A stretch of DNA of 64,000 nt from assembly GCA_026706485.1 (NCBI GenBank), contig JAPOYR010000010.1:209798-273797 (forward strand). Reading direction: 5' to 3'. Under the pieces are notes generated by a model that searched no databases, was not told the DNA's origin, and worked only from the letters and a program-made list of their open reading frames with translations. Each line of letters starts with the position of its first letter. Position 1 is the stretch's first letter. Source of the DNA: Chloroflexota bacterium (GTDB taxonomy: Bacteria > Chloroflexota > UBA11872). The translations under genes were made by a program, and so were the position numbers. Positions 55,156 to 63,776 of this stretch are shown here, in pieces.

Positions 55156-56073
55156 GTGCTGGCGCAGAACAAGCTATCGATTCCCGAGCCTGAGGTCTTG
55201 GTCCTGACCGAGTACGGCGATCCAGACGCATATTCTGAACTGTTCTCGGAGTACGCCAGCGAGTCCGCCATCGCAATTGGTGATGCATCGAAAGTCTTGA
55301 AGCGCTTCCCGACGGGCGTCTTTCAGGCAGCGGTCACCTCGCCTCCCTACTGGTCCCTTCGCGATTACGAGATAGAGGGCCAGATAGGACTCGAAACCTC
55401 GCTTCCCGCCTATATCAATCGTCTTGTCAGCGTGTTTCAGGAAGTCTTTCGGGTTCTGAGAGACGATGGAGTCCTTTGGCTCAACATGGGTGACTCGTAC
55501 ACGTCCGGGGGACGCACCTGGAGAGCCCCGGACAAGAAGAACCCTGTACGTGCCATGGATGTCCGACCACCGACCCCCGACGGGTTGAAGCCGAAGGACC
55601 TAATCGGCGTACCTTGGAGGCTTGCATTCGCCCTGCAAGAGGCTGGTTGGTATCTGCGATCGGATACTGTGTGGAACAAACCCAATTGCCAGCCTGAGAG
55701 CGTCAAGGACAGGCCTACTCGAAGTCACGAATATGTGTTTCTTTTTAGCAAGTCAAAGCGGTACTACTACGACAATTCCGCTGTACGTGGACCAGGTGGG
55801 AGGAACCTCAGGACAGTATGGGATATCCACACTGAGCCATATGCCGACGCCCATTTCGCCACTTTCCCCACAGCACTAATTGAACCCTGCATCGCGCTCA
55901 CTACCCAAACCGGAGACTTGGTGCTGGATCCATTTGTTGGATCGGGAACTACTGGCCTCGTTGCCCGAAAGCTTGGACGCCGCTTCATTGGGGTCGAGCT
56001 GAATCCGGCATATCTCTCAATTGCCGAGGATCGGCTGCGAGAATCCCCTGATGTCGAGTACACGCACGAATAG
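55156..56073 (+). CDS. Type II DNA methyltransferase, probably N4-cytosine, beta class
   Basis: This 305-residue methyltransferase has the catalytic motif S62-P-P-Y65 (TSPPYW), which in the family favours cytosine-N4 methylation. It comes before the AdoMet-binding motif DPFVGSGTT (D258 onward), the beta-class order. The segment GRRFIGVELNPAYLSIAEDRL (key part FIGVELNP) completes the binding fold. I start at GTG 55156, since the upstream GTG at 55117 overlaps a -10-like box; neither has a clear ribosome site. GC content is much lower than in neighbouring metabolic genes. It protects the genome from the nuclease encoded by the overlapping gene. Confidence 0.9.
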   Translation: MLAQNKLSIPEPEVLVLTEYGDPDAYSELFSEYASESAIAIGDASKVLKRFPTGVFQAAVTSPPYWSLRDYEIEGQIGLETSLPAYINRLVSVFQEVFRVLRDDGVLWLNMGDSYTSGGRTWRAPDKKNPVRAMDVRPPTPDGLKPKDLIGVPWRLAFALQEAGWYLRSDTVWNKPNCQPESVKDRPTRSHEYVFLFSKSKRYYYDNSAVRGPGGRNLRTVWDIHTEPYADAHFATFPTALIEPCIALTTQTGDLVLDPFVGSGTTGLVARKLGRRFIGVELNPAYLSIAEDRLRESPDVEYTHE

Positions 56074-57028
56074 CAAGTCGTTCGACCCGTCCCGGCAGGT
56101 CTCATTTCACCAGCTGTTGCTAGCAGCCCGGCGCCGATGGCTCATCGACGCACTCAGTGAGGCCCTTGCAGAGATCGATCCAAACCGCCTCAAGCAGGAG
56201 TTGATGGTGTATGTGCCGCCCGATGTTCAGAGCATCCTTGCTTCCGCAGGCATTCGGGATGAGCATGTGTTTCCCACGCCAGCGGTTTTGGCAGCAAAAC
56301 CGACGCTGGTCGGCTACTACCGGCTGGTCCTGGGAGTCCCGCAGAAGAGCTTCTATGGGTCCGGAACAGGGATGGGGCGATTCAAGAGCATGGAGGCCCG
56401 CGGCACCATAACTGAGCGCCAGAAATCGGCTCTGCCGAGGTTGTGCGAGACGCTTAGCGAAGGACTGGCACACTTAGTGCGCCAGCTCTCACCGGCTCCA
56501 ACCCCGCGCGATATACGCGAGCTTCCTCTCCTTATCCTTGGCTCGCAGTTCCAGGGAGGCGCGAACAACAGAATTGGCCGTGAAGCCATCCTCGAGGTCT
56601 TCAGAGCCATTGACGAGCTCGTCAGCGACCATGTGGTCGAGAGAACGGCTCGTGAACTTAGGGTCCGAAATGCTTCCGATCGCATAGTGGCCATTGCACT
56701 CGGCTCAGATCCCGACATCGTGATTCGAGAGCATTTCGACGATACTCCCCGAAACAAGGTCGCGCTGGAGGTCAAAGGCGGGACCGACGTGAGCAACGTG
56801 TACAACCGGGCCGGCGAAGCCGAGAAGTCTCACCTGAAGGCCCAAGCAAGCGACTTTCGCGACTTCTGGACGGCGATAGCCATGAAGGGGGCGGACGCGA
56901 ATCGCCTGCGCACGGACTCCCCAACAACAAATTCCTGGTTCGACATCGCGCAACTGCTAGCCCGCGAAGGACCGAGTTGGGACGACTTCCGCCGCCGCAT
57001 TGCTCAAGAAGTCGGTATTCCTCTATAG
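56051..57028 (+). CDS. Type II restriction endonuclease, XcyI/Cfr9I-like
   Basis: This 325-residue nuclease has a PD-(D/E)xK core: D220-P-D222 in GSDPDIVI and E240-V-K242 in ALEVKGGTDVSN, followed by NRAGEAEKSHLKA. The LVGYYRLVLGVPQKSFYG block (key part GYYRLVLGVPQKSFY) and the EVKGGTDVSN...GEAEKSH signature resemble the XcyI family, whose members cut CCCGGG; I recall this similarity from memory and cannot check it. It overlaps the methyltransferase gene by 23 bp, which keeps expression of the two balanced. Confidence 0.78.
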   Translation: MSSTRTNSKSFDPSRQVSFHQLLLAARRRWLIDALSEALAEIDPNRLKQELMVYVPPDVQSILASAGIRDEHVFPTPAVLAAKPTLVGYYRLVLGVPQKSFYGSGTGMGRFKSMEARGTITERQKSALPRLCETLSEGLAHLVRQLSPAPTPRDIRELPLLILGSQFQGGANNRIGREAILEVFRAIDELVSDHVVERTARELRVRNASDRIVAIALGSDPDIVIREHFDDTPRNKVALEVKGGTDVSNVYNRAGEAEKSHLKAQASDFRDFWTAIAMKGADANRLRTDSPTTNSWFDIAQLLAREGPSWDDFRRRIAQEVGIPL

Positions 57029-57209
57029 AGTCACCGTGACTTCCGATTAGTCCGCTGGGTGTCGCACTGTCCGCCGTCGGGCCGCTCAGTCCTCCGCCTC
57101 GCGGTTCCACATGCAAGGATTACAGTTCTATTCCGATCGCATCTCTATTTCCAATCGCAACCACACTAAGGCAAGTCTTGGATTCACATCTTCAATCTAA
57201 ATGATGCGC

Positions 57210-58577
57210 CTATCCTTGTGCAGTGCGTTCCAGCCACTCTTCAAGACTTCGTTTTAGAATCCACACATCCGATCCGATTATCGATACTTTCTGATTCTCA
57301 ACATCTCCAACTATGCCATAGAGCACCGACGCCGAGGCATCATCTTCATTCCACGAAATCCCAATTGACACACGATCACCGCGTTTCACTCCATGACATG
57401 CGTCCCAGAACTCTACGTCATATGTCGCAGCGTCCGTCTCAGAGTCCGTGCTATTCCATACGTGAGCCGACGAGGTAGACCAGAACCCGAAACGATCGTA
57501 GATACAAAGCCGCATCTCTCTGCGCTCGCCATTGACAACGCACGACGCCACCCTTGTGAGCCGGCTAACGAGATAGTGCTTCGCGTCAGCCAGAGCTTCC
57601 GCAATGTCGGTGATCTGCACCAATCCTTCTTCGCTCGGGGTTATTGCCCATGCGCCGTCTGCACACCTCTGGACTATCCCCAACCAGCTTCCACCAAGCG
57701 ACATGACTACACCCGAGGTCATGTCCGCGTTCGCCCATTCAACTTCCGGCGTCGCGTCACGATTGCGTCGTTGTGAGCCCCTCGGAAGGTATGTGAGCGT
57801 ACCGAGGTAGTATCGAACCGCAGGGTCTGCCGATTGCCGAAGGTCGTCATAGGATTTCCGTAGAGCCGTCTCGAGGTAAGCGTCCCCGATCGCCGCAAAT
57901 CCTACTCGCACCAGAAACTTGAGGGCAGCGCAGTGCGTCCTATGCTTACCGGCCATCCAGTTCATGTACCGTGCTATAGGGAGTTCCGTGCCCTGGTCTT
58001 CGGTGGTGAAACTGATTTGCCTTTCGATTGCTCTGGTGACCTCACGCTCAACCCTGATTGACACGGTGTCACGTCGCTTAGGCCAAAAGCCGACCCATAA
58101 GGCCCAAAGCAATTCCCTATGTATTTGGAGCGAAATATACGATATAGCGCTGTTTTCTTCGGTGGATTCTTCAATTGCCCAATACCGCAATTGCTGATAC
58201 GTCCGTTCCGTCCCTACCTTGGCCAAATACTCCTCAATCGACCGGAATTGCCGTAGTCCCTTCACATTTACGTTATAACCAAAGAATCCAACAGCGTCAT
58301 TAAATGCTTTGGCGAGATATTGAAATATCTCCTGATTACAGTCGCCTAAACATCGGTAGAGCTTGTTGAGCCCATGCGTATGACCATACGTTCCGCCGGC
58401 GTCACTAATGAGCGCCTTGAGCGCTCTTTCAATAGCGAGATGGGCCGTGGATAGGGGGTCAATCAGGTTTACCGTATTCGCCTCGGGAACTAAGTCTCTC
58501 TGGGGCGGAATGGAATCTAGAATCTCAATAGCTCGCTTTATTGATCCCTGAATCTTAAATCTTTCCATATGATCCAT
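57210..58577 (-). CDS. HEPN-domain-like protein of unknown function next to the R-M genes
   Basis: This roughly 455-residue protein (from ATG 58577) has an N-terminal helical part with a HEPN-like signature (STAHLAIERALKALI, then HTHGLNKLYRCLG, residues about 40-80). Further helical regions (YLAKVGTERTYQQLRYWAIEE; key part TYQQLRYW) and a beta-rich C-terminal part with LYGIVGDVENQKV follow. HEPN proteins are often RNases in defence and toxin systems, but the RxxxxxH catalytic motif is not evident here. GGAG lies upstream of ATG 58577; TTG 58643 and ATG 58634 give longer forms. GC is low, as in the adjacent R-M genes. Defence function is inference from context. Confidence 0.65.
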   Translation of the reverse strand: MDHMERFKIQGSIKRAIEILDSIPPQRDLVPEANTVNLIDPLSTAHLAIERALKALISDAGGTYGHTHGLNKLYRCLGDCNQEIFQYLAKAFNDAVGFFGYNVNVKGLRQFRSIEEYLAKVGTERTYQQLRYWAIEESTEENSAISYISLQIHRELLWALWVGFWPKRRDTVSIRVEREVTRAIERQISFTTEDQGTELPIARYMNWMAGKHRTHCAALKFLVRVGFAAIGDAYLETALRKSYDDLRQSADPAVRYYLGTLTYLPRGSQRRNRDATPEVEWANADMTSGVVMSLGGSWLGIVQRCADGAWAITPSEEGLVQITDIAEALADAKHYLVSRLTRVASCVVNGERREMRLCIYDRFGFWSTSSAHVWNSTDSETDAATYDVEFWDACHGVKRGDRVSIGISWNEDDASASVLYGIVGDVENQKVSIIGSDVWILKRSLEEWLERTAQG

Positions 58578-58769
58578 AGTTATCCATTCTCCATTCAAGG
58601 CGCGGTTCACAGAGAATCGGCTCACGCCTAGCATCCCAGTCAAAGGTAGCCCAGGAGAGATGCGATCTTCGATCCCGAAGAGGCTACGGCCGCCCGAGCC
58701 GGCAAACCAAGGCTTTTGGACGACCCACTCCGCACGCAGCGTGGGCCACCGAACCCGGGCGAGTGCCCC

Positions 58770-59657
58770 CTACAGCAGCTCCAGCCCGCGCAGCATGTCC
58801 CGCACCCGCTCCATTTCCTCGTCGGTGGCGTTCGGGGCCGGTGAGCGGCGCCAGCGGGGGGCCACGCCGCAGACCTCGATCATCGTGTGCACCAGGCCGT
58901 CGCCGCCGGCGGGGAACACCGGCCACAGATCCCAGATCGGCTGCTCGTAGTGCCGGGCCAGTCGCCACGCTTCGGGCAGGTCGTCGCGCTTGATGGCGTC
59001 CCAATAGAGCTTCTGGGGCAGCAAATTGCAGTAGATGAACACGTCCAGCCAGGAGTTGCAGTTGCCGTGGGGCCACAGCACGTAGTGGCGCTTGATGCCG
59101 CCGCCGCCGGCCATGGGCCAGCGGTCGCCCCAGCGCATCAGCACCTCGTGCGCGTAGTCCAGACCAAGGTCCTCCTTGAAGGCCCACATGTTCGGGTCGT
59201 CGGCCACCAGCTCCAGCGTCCGGATCGGCACGTCGCCCACGAACATCACCGGGGCCACCTGGCCGCAGGCCTTGTAGTAGTCCGCCAGGGATTCGGGCGT
59301 ACCCTTGGCCCAGTCCGCCGGGCGCACCATGTAGAGGTCGTAGCCCAGCTCGCGCACGAAGCGCCCGAACTCAATCGCCTTGTTGAGGCCCCACTGGTTG
59401 TCGCAGGCGATGGTGAGCGCGCGGCCGTCCACGTGGTCGATCACCACGCGGTGCAGCTCCGCCACCTCGTCGTCGGTGAGCAGCGAGATGAGGCTGTCGC
59501 CCCAGGTGAGCATGATGACGTTGCAGTTGCCTTCCAGGGACTTATCGATCACCGCCCGCGTGCCGTCCCAGTCGATCTCCCCAGATTCGGTGAAGATCGT
59601 GGGCAGCGAATTGATCGGGCCGTCGAGCAGGGCGCGGACTTCGTCGTGGTCACGCAT
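58770..59657 (-). CDS. DapA family aldolase/lyase-like protein, tandem paralogue C
   Basis: This 295-residue TIM-barrel protein has the Schiff-base lysine K161 (MWAFKEDLGLDYA). The YNxP tyrosine of DapA is replaced (MFVGDVPIRT) and the substrate loop reads LTWGDSLIS instead of GTTGE. A shared block RWGDRWPMAGGGG and the C-terminal APRWRRSPAPNATDEE distinguish this subfamily. GGAGG lies 7 nt upstream of the ATG. It is the last of three cotranscribed paralogues (17 bp after the previous stop). The substrate is unknown, probably a 2-keto sugar acid. Confidence 0.85.
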   Translation of the reverse strand: MRDHDEVRALLDGPINSLPTIFTESGEIDWDGTRAVIDKSLEGNCNVIMLTWGDSLISLLTDDEVAELHRVVIDHVDGRALTIACDNQWGLNKAIEFGRFVRELGYDLYMVRPADWAKGTPESLADYYKACGQVAPVMFVGDVPIRTLELVADDPNMWAFKEDLGLDYAHEVLMRWGDRWPMAGGGGIKRHYVLWPHGNCNSWLDVFIYCNLLPQKLYWDAIKRDDLPEAWRLARHYEQPIWDLWPVFPAGGDGLVHTMIEVCGVAPRWRRSPAPNATDEEMERVRDMLRGLELL

Positions 59658-59674
59658 CGGAAACCTCCGGGCGG

Positions 59675-60562
59675 CTACATCAGGCCGATGCCGCGCAGCC
59701 AGTCGCGCAGCTCGTCGAGTTCTTCATCGGTCGGATCGGGGGCGGGTGAGCGGCGCCAGCGCGGCGCGACATCGTAGACCTCCAGCAGCGCGTGGGCGAA
59801 CAGCCCGTCCTTTTCGTAGCGGACCTGCGCGGCGAGTTCCCAGAGCTTCTGCTCGTAGCGCATGGCGATGTCCCAGGCCGTGCGCGTGTCGTCGCGCTTG
59901 AGGGCGTTCCAGTAGTCCACCGTCGGCTGCGGGTGAAAGCGGATGAAGATGTCCAGCCACGCCCGCGGGCCGTGGGGATGGAACAGCACGTGCCGCTTGT
60001 GCGCGCCTCCGGTGACCATGGCCCAGCGGTCGCCCCAGCGCATCTGCACCTCGTGGGCATAGTCGATGGCCAGGTCTTCCTTGAACGCCAGCACGTTGGG
60101 CACGTTTTCAATCAGCTCGCACGTGCGCAGCGGCACCATGCCCACCAGCATCACCCGGGTCACCTGGGCGATGGCCCGAAAGTGCTCGGCCAGGGTCTCC
60201 GGCGTGCCCTTGGCCCAGTCCGCCGGTCGCACCATGTAGAGGTCGAATCCCAGCGCATCGACGTAGTTGCCGAACTCGATGGCCTTTGGCAGCGCCCACT
60301 GGTTGTCGCAGCCGATGGTCACGGCCCGGTTGCCTACATGCTCGATCACGTTCCGGTGCACCTGCGCCAGCTCGGTGTCGGTGAGCAGCGAAACCAGACT
60401 GTCGCCCCAGGTCAGCATCACGATCTGGCAACCGGCGTCCAGCGCCACGTCGATGACGTTGCGCATGCCCTCGTGATCGACATCTCCGTCGCGTTTGAAC
60501 ACCGTCGGCAGCGAGAGGCAGGGCCCCTCCATGAGGCCGCGGATTTCGTCGGGAGACTTCAT
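59675..60562 (-). CDS. DapA family aldolase/lyase-like protein, tandem paralogue B
   Basis: This 295-residue paralogue starts MKSPDEIRGLMEGPCLSLPT and keeps the lysine in LAFKEDLAIDYA and the RWGDRWAMVTGG block. Where its neighbours have MFVGDVP it reads MLVGMVP, and GGGGxKRH reads GGAHKRH, so its active-site surroundings differ from paralogues A and C. Its ATG overlaps the stop of paralogue A (ATGA, 60559-60562). The three-gene array may cover different stereoisomers. Confidence 0.85.
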   Translation of the reverse strand: MKSPDEIRGLMEGPCLSLPTVFKRDGDVDHEGMRNVIDVALDAGCQIVMLTWGDSLVSLLTDTELAQVHRNVIEHVGNRAVTIGCDNQWALPKAIEFGNYVDALGFDLYMVRPADWAKGTPETLAEHFRAIAQVTRVMLVGMVPLRTCELIENVPNVLAFKEDLAIDYAHEVQMRWGDRWAMVTGGAHKRHVLFHPHGPRAWLDIFIRFHPQPTVDYWNALKRDDTRTAWDIAMRYEQKLWELAAQVRYEKDGLFAHALLEVYDVAPRWRRSPAPDPTDEELDELRDWLRGIGLM

Positions 60563-61467
60563 GACGCCACCGGCTGCGTCTGCGGACCGAGCCCGGCCAG
60601 GAACTCTCGCAACTCGTCCATCTCTTCCTCCGTCGGATTGGCCGCCGGCGACCGCCGCCAGCGGGGCGCCACGCCCGCAGCCTCCACCATCGCATGCTTG
60701 ACGAAGCCGTCGGGTCCATATCGCACGCGCTGCGCCATCGCACGCAGCGGAACCTCGTATCGCATCACCTGCGCCCAGGCCCCGGCAATGTCACCGCATT
60801 GCAGCGCGCGCCAATAGTCCTGGGAGACCGCCGGGAAGGTTCGGCAAAAGCCGTCCAGCCACGTGTCGCAGTGGCCGTGGGCCCACAGCAGGTGGTGGCG
60901 CTTCATCCCGCCGCCGCCCACCATCGGCCAGCGGTCGCCCCAGCGCATGATGATCTCGTGGGCGTAGTCCAGGCCGAGGTCCTCCTTGAAGGCCCACATG
61001 TTCGGGTCGTCGGCAAGCAGCTCGAGCGTGCGCAGCGGCACGTCGCCCACGAACATCACCGGCGACTCGCGCCCGCAGGCGGTGTAGAACTCCGCCAGCG
61101 ACTCCGCCGTGCCCTTGGCCCACTCCGCCGGGCGCACCATGTAGACGTCGAAGCCGAGCTCACGCACGTAGCGCCCAAACTCGACGGCCTTGTTGCGGCC
61201 CCACAGGTTGTCGCAGGCGATGGTGACCGCGCGCTCGCCGGTCTGGTCGATGACGACCCGGTGCAGCTCCGCGACCTCGTCGTCGGTGAGCAACGAAATG
61301 AGGCTGTCACCCCAGGTGAGCATGATCACCTCGCAGCCGCCCTCGATGCTGAAGTCGATCAGGTTGCGGATGGACGGATAGTCGATCGCGCCGTCCTCAT
61401 GAAAGATCGTCGGCACGGAGTTGCACGGCCCAACCAACCGCGCGTCGAACTCATCCTTCGACTTGAT
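60559..61467 (-). CDS. DapA family aldolase/lyase-like protein, tandem paralogue A, with probable ATC start
   Basis: This protein of about 302 residues keeps the lysine in MWAFKEDLGLDYAHE and the RWGDRWPMVGGGG block. Alignment with the paralogues begins at (I)KSKDEFDARLVGPCN, where the codon matching the paralogues' ATG is ATC (61467-61465). GGAG lies 8 nt before that ATC and a TATCGT box 35 nt before it. A stop occurs two codons further upstream. The conventional alternative is TTG 61437, which would drop the first ten residues. It is the first gene of the three-paralogue operon. Confidence 0.8.
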   Translation of the reverse strand: MKSKDEFDARLVGPCNSVPTIFHEDGAIDYPSIRNLIDFSIEGGCEVIMLTWGDSLISLLTDDEVAELHRVVIDQTGERAVTIACDNLWGRNKAVEFGRYVRELGFDVYMVRPAEWAKGTAESLAEFYTACGRESPVMFVGDVPLRTLELLADDPNMWAFKEDLGLDYAHEIIMRWGDRWPMVGGGGMKRHHLLWAHGHCDTWLDGFCRTFPAVSQDYWRALQCGDIAGAWAQVMRYEVPLRAMAQRVRYGPDGFVKHAMVEAAGVAPRWRRSPAANPTEEEMDELREFLAGLGPQTQPVAS

Positions 61468-61501
61468 GGCTCAGGCTCCGTGTCGCGCTGTCCTGAGCGT
61501 C

Positions 61502-61507
61502 ACGATA
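61502..61507 (-). promoter_or_regulatory. -10-like box (TATCGT) for the three DapA-like genes
   Basis: TATCGT on the minus strand lies 35 nt before the ATC at 61467, and 65 nt before TTG 61437. Confidence 0.42.
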
Positions 61508-61544
61508 TCCGAATGGCCGTCCGGCCGCCCGTAGAGTCAGCCGG

Positions 61545-62543
61545 TCAGGACACCCCCCACGCCTGCCCGATCATCCGCGTGAGCCCTTCCGCTATCGCCG
61601 CAAACCCCTCGTCGTTCGGATGCACCAGATCCGCCAGGCGCGACTCGTCGCCGGGGCCGATGAGGCTGCACCCTTCCAGCACGACGAGGTTGGCATCGCC
61701 GGCGGCAACCCGCGCGGACACCGCATGGCGAATGACCTCCCGGTACTCCTCCACTCTCGCGCCGGCGGCGTTTCGGTGGTCGCGTTCGGGCAGGTACCAG
61801 GTGGGCGTGATGACGACGATGGGCGTCTCCGCGTGCGAGGCGCGCACGACCTCGAGGAAGTCGGCGTAGATGCGGCCAAACTCGGTCGGACCCGGACGGC
61901 CAATCGCGTAGGTGTTGATGCCGTAGTAGAGCGAGATCGCGTCGGCCGGCAGGTCGGCCACGATTCGCGCCATGCCGGGCTCGCCTCTGGCAGATCCGCC
62001 AAAGCCCAGGTTGATGAAATCGGCGCCCAGCGCGCGAGCCACCCGTGACGGATAGGCCAGCCCCGACCGCGTGGTGATGGCGCCGTGCGTGATCGAGTCT
62101 CCGTGGAAGGTGATGAAGCGGGACGGTCGATGGGCGGGCGCCGCCAGGCTGGCGCCGGGCGCGAGCCCCAGCGACTTGAGCCGCACCTTGGAGTAGGGCG
62201 GCATGTGCAGCTCGATTTCATGGGTACCCGTCAGGCCTTCGAGGAGAGCGGCGGTGCATGGACCCGGATCGTCACCGCCGTCGGTGCCTGCGAACTGCCC
62301 GTCAACGTAGGCGTCGACCTTGCTGGCGCGGCTCGGCCGGGCCAGATACTCGAAGTGCAGGGCCACTCGCGAGCTGTTCGTCTGGAAGACCAGCCGCACG
62401 CCCGAAGCCATCTCCGATCGCTCCCAAGTGTCGCCCGGCAGGCTGTTTCGGTGCTCCTCCGGAATCCGATGGAGCAGCGCCCGCGGCGCACCCACCAAGC
62501 CCCGCATTTCGACATCCGGCGACGGCAGCGCGATCCATTGCAT
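61545..62543 (-). CDS. SGNH-family hydrolase (carbohydrate esterase-like)
   Basis: This 332-residue protein joins a beta-sandwich N-terminal domain (about 1-145; VRLVFQTNSSRVALHF, in part) to an SGNH hydrolase domain. The catalytic serine is in FHGDSITHG, the oxyanion Gly in LGFGGSARGE, the Asn in YYGINTYA, and the Asp/His pair in LADLVHPNDEG. The two-domain order resembles CE2-type sugar deacetylases. It may remove acetyl groups from oligosaccharides. AGAGGAA precedes the ATG. No signal peptide. Confidence 0.87.
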   Translation of the reverse strand: MQWIALPSPDVEMRGLVGAPRALLHRIPEEHRNSLPGDTWERSEMASGVRLVFQTNSSRVALHFEYLARPSRASKVDAYVDGQFAGTDGGDDPGPCTAALLEGLTGTHEIELHMPPYSKVRLKSLGLAPGASLAAPAHRPSRFITFHGDSITHGAITTRSGLAYPSRVARALGADFINLGFGGSARGEPGMARIVADLPADAISLYYGINTYAIGRPGPTEFGRIYADFLEVVRASHAETPIVVITPTWYLPERDHRNAAGARVEEYREVIRHAVSARVAAGDANLVVLEGCSLIGPGDESRLADLVHPNDEGFAAIAEGLTRMIGQAWGVS

Positions 62544-62572
62544 GTCCGGTTCCTCTGGCGGCAGTCAGCGGC

Positions 62573-62578
62573 ATAGTA
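62573..62578 (-). promoter_or_regulatory. -10-like box (TACTAT) for the SGNH hydrolase
   Basis: TACTAT on the minus strand lies 30 nt before the ATG at 62543. Confidence 0.42.
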
Positions 62579-62630
62579 GGCGCCCGTGACTACGAGGGGC
62601 GCTATTGGCTTCGCCGCCCGACCTGCCCGG

Positions 62631-62636
62631 CATAAT
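62631..62636 (+). promoter_or_regulatory. -10-like box (CATAAT) for the unknown gene at 62694
   Basis: CATAATCGAC lies 58 nt before ATG 62694, the same spacing as for the small genes near 4.4 and 5.0 kb. Confidence 0.33.
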
Positions 62637-62693
62637 CGACGCGGATGCAGGCCGCCGGCGCGGATTCGCCGGCCACTCGGAGGAGCCGCGCCA

Positions 62694-63770
62694 ATGGCGA
62701 CCCAGTTGCGCAAGATCTGGCTCTCGGTTCACTCGCTGACCTGGCTCGCGCTGCCGCCCGACAGCCGCGAGCGCATGGACCGCATGTGGAATCAATTCAC
62801 CGAGCGGATCCCATTGGCTTATCCGCTCGAGCAGAAGCTGCAGCGGGACTACCAGCGCCTTGTCGACGACGCCGGTGAGGACGAAGCCTTCTATTTCCTC
62901 CCCACGCACTTCGAGGCCGCCGACGAAATCATCGAATACGCCGACGCGCGGCTCGGCGAGCGGTCGATGGCGTCACGCGTCGAGGGCGGCGCGGAGGCCA
63001 AGGAGCGCGCGCTCGGCAGGGACTTCTTCCAGGGTGTCGAAGACGATCAGCGTGCGGCCGTTCGCAACCGCGGGCTCGTCGACGGCGTGCTGACGGCCGA
63101 CCAACTGCGGCAGGACGGCGCGGCTCGCGACAACCGCCCCGACCTGCCCGCGGGCGGGTTGCAGCAGACCGAGATTCGCGGTTGGATGCAGGCCAAGGCG
63201 TGGGGACTGGACCTGCTGGCCCAGGCTGAGAGCCGTGGACTCGAGTTCGACCCCGCGACAGTGGAGATGGAGGCATTCGGCGGCGACTGGTGCTATTGCG
63301 CCGCGAGCTTTCCGATTCAGATTGGGCGTGCGATGGGACGCGCGAATCCCATCGAGCGGCGCTTCGATCTCATCAATCCGGCCGAAGGCCCGGTGCTACT
63401 GCAATCTGAAGTGGTCGAGCAGAACATTCGGCTGGCCGACAACATTCGACTCTTCATCTGGGAATACACCGATTCGCATGGTCCGCGCTACGTGGCGCAG
63501 TTCTGGGAGGGCATCCGCGGGATCATGGATCGCACCCACGAGGCCGTCGTCGACCTGCCGGCCGACTCCGCCGAGATCGTGAACCTCTGGGGCTTCCCGG
63601 AGACCCGCGCCCGCGGCGTGGACACCCCGCCGCGACATGGGCCGCTGCGCCTCAGCGTCGGGTCCGGCGGTCACACGCCGATCGCGTCGTCGATCGTCAT
63701 GACCGACGGCCACCTGCCGCTCGCTGAATTCCGGGACGCCCTGACGTCAGCCGAGATTCGCCTGACCTGA
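62694..63770 (+). CDS. Conserved-looking protein of unknown function
   Basis: This 358-residue soluble protein is not one I recognise. Notable blocks are FYFLPTHFEAADEIIEYADARLGE (in part: LPTHFEAADEI), FGGDWCYCAASFPIQIGRAMG (key part GDWCYCAASFPIQIG), and LFIWEYTDSHGPRYVAQFW. The two cysteines in WCYCAA could be catalytic or metal-binding. GGAGGAG precedes ATG 62694, so the start is good. The alpha/beta hydrolase gene starts 6 bp after its stop, which suggests an operon. Confidence 0.65.
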   Translation: MATQLRKIWLSVHSLTWLALPPDSRERMDRMWNQFTERIPLAYPLEQKLQRDYQRLVDDAGEDEAFYFLPTHFEAADEIIEYADARLGERSMASRVEGGAEAKERALGRDFFQGVEDDQRAAVRNRGLVDGVLTADQLRQDGAARDNRPDLPAGGLQQTEIRGWMQAKAWGLDLLAQAESRGLEFDPATVEMEAFGGDWCYCAASFPIQIGRAMGRANPIERRFDLINPAEGPVLLQSEVVEQNIRLADNIRLFIWEYTDSHGPRYVAQFWEGIRGIMDRTHEAVVDLPADSAEIVNLWGFPETRARGVDTPPRHGPLRLSVGSGGHTPIASSIVMTDGHLPLAEFRDALTSAEIRLT

Positions 63771-63776
63771 GCCCAA

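Noticed and set aside
58577-58643. Helix-turn-helix-like text (LGVSRFSVNRALNGE) before the HEPN-like protein
   Set aside because: It resembles a LacI-type HTH but consists of only 22 residues upstream of a good start with GGAG, and no fold follows. Chance similarity is more likely.
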